Assembly (NCBI RefSeq): GCF_045689235.1
Contig: NZ_CP136864.1
Span: 1,302,001 to 1,366,000 of the forward strand
Reading direction: 5' to 3'
Length of the DNA stretch: 64,000 bases
Origin: Congregibacter variabilis
GTDB lineage: Bacteria; Pseudomonadota; Gammaproteobacteria; Pseudomonadales; Halieaceae
Each line of letters starts with the position of its first letter. Within the stretch, counting starts at the first letter, position 1. Shown here in pieces: positions 46,108-54,886 of the stretch. Under the pieces are notes generated by a model. That model was not told where the DNA came from. It searched no databases and was given only the letters and a program-made list of their open reading frames with translations. The translations under genes were made by a program, and so were the position numbers.

Positions 46108-47010
46108 ATGTTTAACCTCAATCAGTTGCAGTATTTTCGCCTGGTCGCACAGCTAGGCAACTTTGCCGCCGCTGCTCGCCAGGCACACATCACACAGCCA
46201 GCGCTGAGCAATTCCATACGGAACCTCGAAGAACGTGTGGGGGTTCAACTATTCGATCGTAGTGAACGCCCGGTCAGACTTACCGCGGTGGGCCGTGATC
46301 TGTTAAACCGGGTTGATTCTCTACTAGCTGAAGCCAGAAACCTTGAAAAAGAAGTCGGCTATCTGGCCCAGGGCATGGCTGGAGAACTCAGGATAGGCAT
46401 GACCGCGCAGTCATCCGGCAGCATGGGTGGCATGATCCTGGGGCTCTGGCAAACGGCCAACCCAGCCATGAGTGCCGACGTAACGGTAGCCGACACACCG
46501 GCCCTGCTCGAACTTTTACGAGCCGAAAACCTCGACCTCATGATCGGGGATGGGCGAGACCTACCCGCCAATTCATCAGAGCTTGAGATGGTCCCCCTTC
46601 CTCGGGAGGACGGGCGAGCATTCTGCAGAGCAGGACATCCGGTGCTGGCAAAGCGATACATGGATTTTGAGGATTTACTGCCCTATCGCTTTGCCGGAGC
46701 ACACCTATCTGATGCCCTACTAGACTCTCTCACGGAGCATTTTGACCTTGGCGATCGCAGTGCCATCGAATTCGGCATCAAAAGCGACAACATCGCCATT
46801 TTGCGCGATGCGGTGATTCACAGCGATCTCATCCTGCTGTCTACCCCCGGTTGCGTGCGCAATGAGATGGCTGCCGGACTTATTGAAGAGCTGCCCATTG
46901 ATCCTGGGGAACCCGCCATCTGGTTTTCTGTCACCCTCAAAAAGACGGCGGTACACCCCGCAATGGCCAGTCTTAGAGAGGCGATTGAAAAGGCGACCCG
47001 TCGAGTCTGA
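46108..47010 (+). CDS. LysR-type transcriptional regulator
   Basis: A 300-residue regulator with the winged helix-turn-helix LQYFRLVAQLGNFAAAARQAHITQPALSNSIRNLEERVGVQLFDR and a periplasmic-binding-protein-like effector domain (ELRIGMTAQSSGSMGGMI). ATG 46108 has GGAG six bases upstream and gives the standard N-terminus MFNLNQLQYF. The open frame reaches further up, but that part has no ribosome-binding site. It is divergent from the TauD/PhyH oxygenase genes, the classic LysR target arrangement, so it probably controls them in response to their substrate. Confidence 0.88.
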   Translation: MFNLNQLQYFRLVAQLGNFAAAARQAHITQPALSNSIRNLEERVGVQLFDRSERPVRLTAVGRDLLNRVDSLLAEARNLEKEVGYLAQGMAGELRIGMTAQSSGSMGGMILGLWQTANPAMSADVTVADTPALLELLRAENLDLMIGDGRDLPANSSELEMVPLPREDGRAFCRAGHPVLAKRYMDFEDLLPYRFAGAHLSDALLDSLTEHFDLGDRSAIEFGIKSDNIAILRDAVIHSDLILLSTPGCVRNEMAAGLIEELPIDPGEPAIWFSVTLKKTAVHPAMASLREAIEKATRRV

Positions 47011-47067
47011 GGGCTGCGGCAACCGCGCCGAGAATTCAACCGCTACTTGCCTGGCGGCGTGTATGGA

Positions 47068-47379
47068 TCATCCCGACGGCCTGTCACCTCCACAGTGCCA
47101 GCAGTACTCGAATGTGGCGGGGCTGGCGCTGCCGCACAGTGCACATTCCCAGTCGGCTTCGTCGACTGATTTTTGGGCCTCCTCAAGCAGTCGGATCGCA
47201 GCGTCACAATCCCTGTCTCTGACCACCCAAACCTCCGGCCAGGCGTCTATGGGGGCCAGCTCGCCAATCGCGCCGGAGGCGAACTCATTGCGGATAACGC
47301 TATCGATACCCGCCAATTCGAGCACACTGCGGGCCTGCGCCACCACGATGCCACTGGGATGTGTGTACGCGAGCTTCAT
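47068..47379 (-). CDS. DUF2007 protein with C-terminal zinc ribbon
   Basis: A 103-residue protein. MKLAYTHPSGIVVAQARSVLELAGIDSVIRNEF and the WPEVWVVRDRDCDAAIRLLEEA end match DUF2007 (putative signal-transducing protein, GlnB-like fold). A zinc ribbon follows: CALCG and YCWHCG, four Cys. ATG 47379 marks the family's usual start; a longer upstream frame is judged non-coding. Function unknown. Confidence 0.75.
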   Translation of the reverse strand: MKLAYTHPSGIVVAQARSVLELAGIDSVIRNEFASGAIGELAPIDAWPEVWVVRDRDCDAAIRLLEEAQKSVDEADWECALCGSASPATFEYCWHCGGDRPSG

Positions 47380-47706
47380 GTAAGGTTTTTCTCCAAAGCT
47401 AACTTTCCGTAGCGCGCCGATAACAGGAATGCCCCTTTCTTCGGGCACCACGCTACCGGCTTGCCAGGCTAGCTTGTAACGCCCGGAGCATAGTATAGAG
47501 ACTCGGGAGACTTTGGTTGGATGTCGGTGTGTGGTGTGGATTAAGACCAAACAGATGAGGGACGCATCGTTGGACGTTTACGCGCGCCTTGTCCGCTCAT
47601 TGCTGCCAAGACAAGACCTCAGTCAATGCAATCAGGCCACCGTCGGCAGCCTTCTAAACCAAATACTCAAACTTCCGCGTAATCCACCATCACACTTTGG
47701 CTCTAC
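47380..47706. other. 327-bp region between the DUF2007 and giant exported-protein genes
   Basis: It holds the second copy of the 35-bp promoter-like element. No gene is seen in the rest. Confidence 0.35.
47491..47525 (-). repeat. 35-bp promoter-like element, copy 2
   Basis: It matches the element at 43587-43621 at 26 of 35 positions and lies 112 bp upstream of the DUF2007 start. It has the same TATACT core on the minus strand and CCAACC 17 bases before it. Confidence 0.45.
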
Positions 47707-50700
47707 TTAGTCTAAAGATCTCACCATGCGACCACCCAGGTAGCACAGTCCAAGCGCCATAACCACGAGAAGCCAATAAGGCATCGACGGAACACTGCTC
47801 ACGGACGAAAGAACCACAACGGGATCGTCAATCTCACCAAGGATCTCATTGCTGTCTAAAGGACCGTTATCGACCACCACGTAAGACAGCACGGACCCGT
47901 TGATGGCCGCACCGGATATACGCGTCCAGCCGCTTGCACCGGAATACTTGTACGCCGTGGCACCTGCGCGCTGATTTTCACCAAGGTCGATAATGATGCG
48001 GAGTGACTCTGCCTGATCGGTCGCACAGCCGCGCAGCGAAAACCCTATTTCGGACGTGGTTACCGTCATTCCTGCGGGGGGCAACGCTGTGACCGGCGCG
48101 GTGCTTACGTCGGTAAGAGAGCAACTGGAGTCCGCCGCCCCTGGTGCCGTGGTCACGACAATCTCGTCGGCTGCGCCCTCGGTTACGGCATTGTTATAAC
48201 TGTCGGCAAAGTTACCTTCGCCATCGGCGTCGTCATCGGCCCATTCCGTAGGATCCAGTGGAAAGGCATCATCGTTGTCGCTGATGCCATCGCGATCTGA
48301 ATCCTTAGACCGTAGGGCATCATCAGGGAAATCATCGCTGGCATCTCCAACGCCATCGCCATCGGCGTCTGCTTGCTCAGAGGCATCGTTCGGAAAAAGA
48401 TCCGCACCGTCGCCAACGCCGTCATAATCACTGTCGACGCTTTCCAGGGGGTCGTTCGGGAATGGATCCAGTAGGTCGTCTACCCCGTCACCATCGGAAT
48501 CAACGCCGGGGCACAAGTCCGTAACCTGGGTAGGGAAACCCCAGGAATCACGGATCCCAAAGTAAGCACCTTGGTCCCCAACTATCTCTCCGGTTGCATC
48601 ACAATAGTTGTAGTAACTGCCTGTGTTTCCAACTTCCTCAAAGCCAACCGCAATTGCCGGTGAGATCACGCCATAGTTGTCTACACGCCCGGTACCGAGA
48701 AGACCCAGCGCGGGTTGAGATGCGCCGTCCGGAATATCGGGACCACCACCAAAACGTATGTCGCCATAATTGATAAGCTGCCCCGGGCCACGGTAAAAGT
48801 TGATTGCGTTGACAGTGAGCGTGGCATCTGCGTCAACAATCAGCAGTGGGTTACCGACACCTTCAGGGCAAGCGTCAACGGTTAGCATGAAGTCGTTTTC
48901 TTCAAGATTCGCCGTAACGTAGCAACCCATCAAAATAGAGTCCAAATTCCAGTTCATTTCCGCAGTAATACGCAACTCGTTTCTGACAAATACGCTGCCA
49001 GTGCAGGTCGGCGTGCCTGGCCCTGGGTACCAGGTACCGCCGTAACCTTCACAGATCTGTTGTTCCTCACTGGATATGCAGGCGCTGGGTATGTTGGTAC
49101 TGGGGTTGCCTTGGATAGTAGCGTTCTCGCAGCTAAAGAAGCCGCCGTTTGCATTGTCGATAACGCCCAGATTGGTGATTGTGCCCCGATTGACAATGGC
49201 CGCATCACCCGTCTTTAGGGTGACACCTTCACTCACATAAAGACCCTCGCCCTCTTGCACCCAGTAACCGCCTGCGGTGCAGGTCGAGGTCGCCTCGTCC
49301 CAAACACCACCACCAATGCGCTGGCAGGCTGTGTCGTAGGGTAATCCGAAGTACGTCGTAGTGAAGTCCACCATGTTGGTACCGGATTCCGACTTAAAAC
49401 CACCACCGGCCTCGTACCAGGAACCCGGAGTCGCAAAAATCGCTCCGTCATTTTTCACGGTAGCAAATGCCTGCGCACCTCGGTTATCGCTAATGATGCC
49501 GGTTGACGTGTTCAGAATGCGGACCCGATCACCCAAGCCCCTCACGGTCCCGAAATTCGACAATACACCGCTATTGATAAGCGTCGTGGCCACGATAAGC
49601 GAACCATTTACCACAATGCTGCCACCACCAAGATTGTTAATCAGACCCTCACTTCTCACAGCGCCATTGATGATAATGGTTCCGTAGTTTTCTATATCGA
49701 CCAGATCGTCGAGGACGATGTCGCCATTGATTGTGTAGGTAATACCCGGGTCTATGACCAGCCGGGTCAGACTGTCCAATTCCAAGGCTTCAATTGTCGT
49801 ATCAACGCTAATACGGCGATCCCGGTCTTTGACCAGTATTGTCCAGCGAGAACTGTCGTCGCTTGCACCGGGGGTTGCGCGAAGGGAGTAGTTGTACCCT
49901 AATCTGTCCTCATCCGATGCACATCCATCGCATACATACAGTTTGAACGCACCCTGAGAGAGATAAAAACCTTCGTTCGCCTGCTCGATTGTCCAGTCGG
50001 TGTTATCGCCAGAATCAGCGCCATTCACGTTTACCTCGACACCACCGGGTGCAAAACCACCGATGTTCAGCAACTTGTTGGTTCTTAAAGCCCGAAGCGT
50101 GAACTTACCGTCTGGCAGCTTGCTAACTCTCCACTGGGCATCGGTGCGGCTCGGGTCCAAAATGGAGGCAATTGCGTCGTCTTTTACAACGTCACCGGGC
50201 AAGCCCAGTCCAACCCGGCCCACATAGGGGTAGACACCGTCGGGCGACAAGACCCGACGCGACTGTAGAGCAATGATGTCACCATCGCGCAGCGCGCTGA
50301 CGCCGCCCATGATCTCAAGATCATCAAAGGTGTCGCCGCAGGCCAGATCAAGTGTGCAATAGGTGAATCCGAAATTTCTGTCCGTGGTGACATCACCGCG
50401 ATTGACATAATTAGGCGGGCAGGCGCCCAGAGCTCCGCCCTCTAAATTGCCGAAGGCACCGTTAGACGGGTTAGGACGCCCAGACCAACAGCCTTGTTGT
50501 GAGCAAAAAAGCCTTTCGGGGATTTCGTCGAGATTGCCGGTACCCGGGGTTAATGCGTAGGTGAATTCGTAAATACTGCCCTCTTCCTTGGGGCCTACCA
50601 GTACTCTCACTTGATCTGAGGTATCGAGCTCGCCCTCAGGTCTTAAAGGACCGGTAGCGCTATCACCTTCCCAGGCTACATCCAGCTTTCCGAGATCGTC

Positions 50701-51474
50701 GTTATCGGCGCCAACGTCGTTCTCCCAAAATTGCACAAAGGTAGAGCCAATAAACGACTGGCTCTGTGCATCCTGCGGTAATAAGTCAGAGTTGTATCCA
50801 AAATCATCGTCTTCGTCCGGACGGTAATCCACCTCGGCCCCAAAAATAGTGACCGGATATCTGGCATTGGGCAGTGGCAGCACTTTTCTACCACCAACCG
50901 ACACAAGCAATTGATCCGGGGAATTGGGTGGGTTTGCCAAAACAATCGAAATGAGGTCATTGAGCGTACTTTCTACGGTGCACTCCGGATCGTCTGGACA
51001 AGCTTCAGTAATAAACTGAGGCGAGCTAACCTCGTCTTCGACCTCTTTATTCAGCGCGCTTAGAGTAAATGATGGAAGTTCTGAGTCGCCGCTGACGGCC
51101 GACTCTGTTACGGAAAATACGCGCTGCGCCTTTTGAAATTTGCTGTACCCCGTCGCCACTCCCCCAGTGCCAAACGTCAGGTATGCATTTAACGCAACGT
51201 CGGCCACCCTCGATAGCGTGAAAGCCAAAGCCGCACCGTTAGCATCCATACCCTTGGATGCGGCTATAACGTTAATATCTTTAACTTCAATTCGATCGAT
51301 TCTGCAGGCCCCTTCCGGCGGATCGACTTGCGCCCCGGCTGATAACGAAAACATACTCAGCGCCAGCGATAGAGCGGCCCCAGACCAACAATTCACACGT
51401 CGCTTGCTGGCAGGCTTGTGCTCCCGAGCAATCAGGCCGCATAACTGTCGATTCATTACTTGTAGATAATTCAC
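47707..51474 (-). CDS. Giant exported protein with beta-helix region, TSP3 repeats and sorting-type tail
   Basis: A 1255-residue surface or secreted protein. The GTG start at 51474 follows AGGAAA closely; an ATG 6 codons later is possible. A long signal peptide ends SLSAGAQ. The N-terminal half has Cys pairs and an FTLRALRTNKLLNIGG trefoil-like stretch. A beta-helix-like part at about 575-760 has repeats of [ILV]-x-N-x-G-x-[IL] (IENYGTIIING, LINNLGGGSIVVNG, LINSGVLSNFGTV). Then come five calcium-binding thrombospondin type-3 repeats (DSDGDGVDDLLDPFPNDPLE and four like it, about 1010-1110). The end VPSMPYWLLVVMALGLCYLGGRM is a proline motif, helix and basic tail like that of the 24759 protein. 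Function unknown; envelope structure or adhesion is inferred. Confidence 0.75.
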   Translation of the reverse strand: MNYLQVMNRQLCGLIAREHKPASKRRVNCWSGAALSLALSMFSLSAGAQVDPPEGACRIDRIEVKDINVIAASKGMDANGAALAFTLSRVADVALNAYLTFGTGGVATGYSKFQKAQRVFSVTESAVSGDSELPSFTLSALNKEVEDEVSSPQFITEACPDDPECTVESTLNDLISIVLANPPNSPDQLLVSVGGRKVLPLPNARYPVTIFGAEVDYRPDEDDDFGYNSDLLPQDAQSQSFIGSTFVQFWENDVGADNDDLGKLDVAWEGDSATGPLRPEGELDTSDQVRVLVGPKEEGSIYEFTYALTPGTGNLDEIPERLFCSQQGCWSGRPNPSNGAFGNLEGGALGACPPNYVNRGDVTTDRNFGFTYCTLDLACGDTFDDLEIMGGVSALRDGDIIALQSRRVLSPDGVYPYVGRVGLGLPGDVVKDDAIASILDPSRTDAQWRVSKLPDGKFTLRALRTNKLLNIGGFAPGGVEVNVNGADSGDNTDWTIEQANEGFYLSQGAFKLYVCDGCASDEDRLGYNYSLRATPGASDDSSRWTILVKDRDRRISVDTTIEALELDSLTRLVIDPGITYTINGDIVLDDLVDIENYGTIIINGAVRSEGLINNLGGGSIVVNGSLIVATTLINSGVLSNFGTVRGLGDRVRILNTSTGIISDNRGAQAFATVKNDGAIFATPGSWYEAGGGFKSESGTNMVDFTTTYFGLPYDTACQRIGGGVWDEATSTCTAGGYWVQEGEGLYVSEGVTLKTGDAAIVNRGTITNLGVIDNANGGFFSCENATIQGNPSTNIPSACISSEEQQICEGYGGTWYPGPGTPTCTGSVFVRNELRITAEMNWNLDSILMGCYVTANLEENDFMLTVDACPEGVGNPLLIVDADATLTVNAINFYRGPGQLINYGDIRFGGGPDIPDGASQPALGLLGTGRVDNYGVISPAIAVGFEEVGNTGSYYNYCDATGEIVGDQGAYFGIRDSWGFPTQVTDLCPGVDSDGDGVDDLLDPFPNDPLESVDSDYDGVGDGADLFPNDASEQADADGDGVGDASDDFPDDALRSKDSDRDGISDNDDAFPLDPTEWADDDADGEGNFADSYNNAVTEGAADEIVVTTAPGAADSSCSLTDVSTAPVTALPPAGMTVTTSEIGFSLRGCATDQAESLRIIIDLGENQRAGATAYKYSGASGWTRISGAAINGSVLSYVVVDNGPLDSNEILGEIDDPVVVLSSVSSVPSMPYWLLVVMALGLCYLGGRMVRSLD

Positions 51475-51742
51475 AGGTTTCCTATTTTTAAGCTGGCAGG
51501 CCCCGGGCTGTACTCAGGTTTGGGCTGCTCAACCAACTACAATAGGTATGCCGTCTCGACCGTACAACTAGACATTGGTTGATAGCCATTACCAACTAAA
51601 GTTTGTATTGCCAGTCGATGACTATTGGGACTTGCTGTGCGAACATCTTGCGGACATTGATGCCGCATTCCGCTTGCTGATCAGTCCATTGACCAAAAAC
51701 CAGGGTTCGCTATCGCTCTGGTCTCCCAACAACTGGAACAGC

Positions 51743-53557
51743 ATGCAGACGCCCGGTACCGAACCCGCACTGGAAGACAAGCTTCGCATTGAGCAGGTAA
51801 AAACCCTGTTTGAATCGATGTACCCGCTGATGTCCATTAACCTTATTGTCAGTGCCTGTCTGGTTTTTGGGTTCTGGGACATTATCGATCACCCGGTATT
51901 GCTTGCCTGGTTTGGACTGATGCTGGGAATGCTGCTGCTACGCGGCATCCTCTATATCAATTACCAAAACCGCTTCGACCCCGAGCAAGCGGGTCAATAC
52001 AGCTTTTTTCTGGTCGCTGGCAGCGCAATCGCGGGTATGATCTGGGGCGCGAGCGGCATCCTTTTGTTTCCTGCGGGGCAACTGGACTACCAACTTTTCA
52101 TTCTGATGGCCCTGTTCGGAATGACCGGTGGTTCCACGTTTACCCTAAGTATCTACCTGCCCACCTACTACGCGTTTTCACCGCTTGTGCTGACGCCGAT
52201 CACCGTCAAACTATTGTCGACTGGAGAGACTATTCACCTGACGATGGCGGCGGTGACGATTGTTTTTCTTGCAGCACTCACTTTTTTTAACATCAAAATT
52301 AATCGGTCTTTTAAAAACACGCTTCAACTGCGTTTTACAAATCTTGATCTTATCGAGAAACTCCAGGAACAAAAGGATGAGGCAGAACGCGCAAACTCTG
52401 CTAAATCAAAATTTCTCGCCGCTGCAAGCCACGACCTGCGACAACCCCTCTATGCACTCAATCTATTTGCAGCAGTACTCGATGAGAGTGTCACGAACGA
52501 GAAAACCAGAAAGACGGTGTTGCAGATCAAATCATCGGTCGATGCGCTACAAGACCAATTTGACACGCTTCTGGACATCTCACAGCTGGACGCAGGGACC
52601 GTGTTAGCCGAGAAAAAAGAACTTTTCCTCGGTGACATCGTCAATCGACTCGCCAACACCTACACCTTACAAGCACAAAAAAAGGGCCTTACGCTGTCTT
52701 TTGAGAACTGTAACTACATTATTAACAGCGACGTAAACCTGATTGAGCGAATCCTCGGGAACTATCTGTCCAACGCAATTAGGTACACCACCACCGGCAC
52801 AATTACGATGCGTTGCATAGAAAAAGACGGTGCATTAATCATTGACGTCGCTGATACCGGAAAGGGGATTCCGGCTGAATCGATTGAGGATATTTTCGAA
52901 GAGTTTGAGCAGCTCGACAATAACGAACGAGATCGACAGAAAGGTTTTGGCTTGGGTCTCTCTATCGTCAAGCGCGCTGCACGACTGCTGGACCACAAGA
53001 TTCACGTTGAATCTGAAGTAGGGAGAGGCTCAGTATTTTCTATCATCATAGATGGAGAGCACACAAGGTCTGTCTCTGACATTATTGTTACCGAATCTGG
53101 GGCTGCGTGTACCGGCAAACAACCCTTGGTGGTCATCATTGACGATGAAGCAAGCATTCGTGAAGGAATTGCCGACCTTTTGGACATCTGGGGTTACAAA
53201 ACAATCTGCTCCGCCAACGGCGATCAAGCGATGGAGCAGCTAAAAACAGGTATGCACAAACCAGACGCAATCATTTCCGACTTTCGACTAAAGAATGACG
53301 AGACGGGCATTGATGTCATTCGACGGCTGCATACAGCCTTCCAAAGTGACATTCCAGCACTCATTGTCACCGGGGACATTGACAATGAACGTTTACTCGC
53401 ATTAGCACAGAGTGGCCACATCGTACTTCACAAACCCGTCGCCCCGTCAAAACTGCGCGCGTTTTTGCACTCTACTCACACCACAGAGAACAGTCGAAAT
53501 ATCATAGGTCCCGAGACATTTTTTGAGCCTCCAAGACGGCCTGGGTTCGATTGCTAA
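51743..53557 (+). CDS. Hybrid sensor histidine kinase with C-terminal receiver domain
   Basis: A 604-residue membrane kinase. Six hydrophobic helices (about 30-190) form the sensor region. HisKA follows with the phospho-His in ASHDLRQPLYAL (near 229), then HATPase_c (N-box LSNAIRYT, DTGKGIP, GFGLGLSIVK) and a receiver domain with IIDDE and the phospho-Asp in IISDFRL (near 513). ATG 51743 has GGAA just upstream; the frame continues to a TTG at 51575, but that part looks extra to the family. Its partner is probably the convergent NarL-type regulator; the 3' ends overlap by 56 bp. The signal is unknown. Confidence 0.85.
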   Translation: MQTPGTEPALEDKLRIEQVKTLFESMYPLMSINLIVSACLVFGFWDIIDHPVLLAWFGLMLGMLLLRGILYINYQNRFDPEQAGQYSFFLVAGSAIAGMIWGASGILLFPAGQLDYQLFILMALFGMTGGSTFTLSIYLPTYYAFSPLVLTPITVKLLSTGETIHLTMAAVTIVFLAALTFFNIKINRSFKNTLQLRFTNLDLIEKLQEQKDEAERANSAKSKFLAAASHDLRQPLYALNLFAAVLDESVTNEKTRKTVLQIKSSVDALQDQFDTLLDISQLDAGTVLAEKKELFLGDIVNRLANTYTLQAQKKGLTLSFENCNYIINSDVNLIERILGNYLSNAIRYTTTGTITMRCIEKDGALIIDVADTGKGIPAESIEDIFEEFEQLDNNERDRQKGFGLGLSIVKRAARLLDHKIHVESEVGRGSVFSIIIDGEHTRSVSDIIVTESGAACTGKQPLVVIIDDEASIREGIADLLDIWGYKTICSANGDQAMEQLKTGMHKPDAIISDFRLKNDETGIDVIRRLHTAFQSDIPALIVTGDIDNERLLALAQSGHIVLHKPVAPSKLRAFLHSTHTTENSRNIIGPETFFEPPRRPGFDC

Positions 53558-54119
53558 CACCCAGCGCTTTAAAAATACTACTGAGATGCATCTTGATGGT
53601 CGCTTCCGTTATACCAAGTGAATCAGCAATGTTTTTGTTAGCGTGGCCCTCTATCAGCATCTTCAAAACATCCTTCTGCCGTGGTGTGAATACAATGCCA
53701 GATCTATCACGTGCCTCGTTCACAACGCTGTGCATCTCTGCGGGAAGATAGATACCCCCAGCGAGCACAAGCTGTACAGCTTTAAGCATGAGCTCCCCTG
53801 AACTTTCCTTGGGTATAAATCCCAGAGCGCCCCCGTCAATGGCACGCCGCATGTCAGCGGCAGTTTTTGAACCTGTCAGCACTATCACGGGCAGAGATTT
53901 GTAGTGCTCGCGCGCGTAACTTAATACCGAAAATCCATCCTCTTTAGCCAAATGTAAATCAAGCATCATGACGTCAAGATCAGAGCTCTCCCGTAAGGAA
54001 TCCACAGCGCTTTCGTAGTCACTTGCCTGCAGAATTTCGACGTTACCTCGGATTTTTTGTAGGACCAACGTGAGGCCTTCACGGAAAAGCTGGTGATCGT
54101 CCACGATCAATATTTTCAT
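53502..54119 (-). CDS. NarL/LuxR-type response regulator
   Basis: A 205-residue regulator: receiver domain with DDH (7-9), phospho-Asp54 in MMLDLHLAKEDG and Lys in GFIPKESS, then a LuxR-type DNA-binding domain (FTPRQKDVLKMLIEGHANKNIADSLGITEATIKMHLSSIFKALGVSNRTQAV). It probably receives phosphate from the convergent hybrid kinase and controls unknown genes. Its last 56 bp are read on the other strand as the kinase's 3' end. Confidence 0.88.
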   Translation of the reverse strand: MKILIVDDHQLFREGLTLVLQKIRGNVEILQASDYESAVDSLRESSDLDVMMLDLHLAKEDGFSVLSYAREHYKSLPVIVLTGSKTAADMRRAIDGGALGFIPKESSGELMLKAVQLVLAGGIYLPAEMHSVVNEARDRSGIVFTPRQKDVLKMLIEGHANKNIADSLGITEATIKMHLSSIFKALGVSNRTQAVLEAQKMSRDL

Positions 54120-54336
54120 AGTCTCTACTTATTGATAAAAAGCAGTGACTGATCCGCTGACCCAGTAGAAGCTGATAGTCCGGTGAGCGTATCAATCTCC
54201 TTTTAGGCGCGAGTATTTTAATCTTTAAGCAGTAAAAATGCGCGCCTTTATATTGTATTTCCAGGCCCGAGGACGCGTTGGGCATCGGTGTGCCAAACCG
54301 GATGTGTTGGCAACCCGTTTCGGTTCTTTAGGCCAT

Positions 54337-54622
54337 TCAAACCCTGGCAGCATACGCTGCATGCAGCTTCTTATAGCTTTTAATAAGCCGCAGGTTTTTG
54401 TCTAGGCCTGCCAGCTGCATGTTGGTTGGGGTAAGGCCATAAAAGCGCACATCGCCCTTCACGGACCCCACCACCGCGTCCATAGTCTGGTCACCGTACA
54501 GTCGCTTCAAATTAAACAGGTAATCACTCAGCTCAAGTTCGTCATCGATAACAATTTCCAGTACCGCGCTCACCGCCCGATAAAACAACTCGCGTTCCAG
54601 GGTATTGTCATTAAACTGGATA
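54337..54622 (-). pseudogene. Stranded 3' fragment of the OsmC-YcaO gene (direct-repeat copy 1)
   Basis: These 286 bp encode the last 95 residues of the OsmC-YcaO protein (FNDNTLERELFYRAVSAV... to the stop). They match 59558-59843 with no gaps at an exact offset of 5221 bp; 54360-54622 differs at 16 of 263 positions (94 percent identity) and the final eight codons differ more. Homology stops abruptly at 54622 and right after the stop codon. No start or OsmC/YcaO core is attached, so it is a remnant. It may preserve the original gene end (AAYAARV) that the intact copy has lost. Confidence 0.85.
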
Positions 54623-54819
54623 GGGGATCGGAGTTGGCCTTTGTCGCAGCCAAAAGCGGCCGCACAGCGGCTGCGTCGAAGCTCGCCCATGAACGGGCAG
54701 AGTTGGCGCTCCCGCGTGCGCCGCGCCCACTGCTGGCAGCGGTTTTTGCGGCGACCGGAGAGCATCAGGAAACGCGTGAACTCCTCGAATTCGCTGCAGC
54801 CGAAAAATGCTCCTATTGA
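54623..54819 (+). pseudogene. Possible C-terminal fragment of a TPR-type regulator
   Basis: An open frame with no start codon begins exactly where the ycaO fragment ends and stops at TGA 54817-54819. It reads LAFVAAKSGRTAAASKLAHE... RPLLAAVFAATGEHQETREL LEFAAAEKCSY, which resembles the last TPR helices of cyclase/kinase-type TPR proteins. It is probably debris of the rearrangement. Low confidence; it could be non-coding. Confidence 0.3.
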
Positions 54820-54820
54820 T

Positions 54821-54842
54821 AGCCAGGTAAATGCACCTGGCT
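54821..54842 (-). terminator. Hairpin at the end of the dehydratase operon
   Basis: A perfect 8-bp inverted repeat (AGCCAGGT at 54821-54828, ACCTGGCT at 54835-54842) with a six-base loop lies 45 bp after the IlvD/Edd stop. It lacks a T run, so it may be a weak terminator or a recombination-related palindrome. Confidence 0.4.
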
Positions 54843-54886
54843 TGACCCTCAACGATGATGCGGGTGCCGGGATCGAATATAAAGGC

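Noticed and set aside
47380..47550. Extended N-terminus of the DUF2007 protein
   Set aside because: The extra residues contain the promoter-like element and match no domain; the family starts at MKLAYTH.
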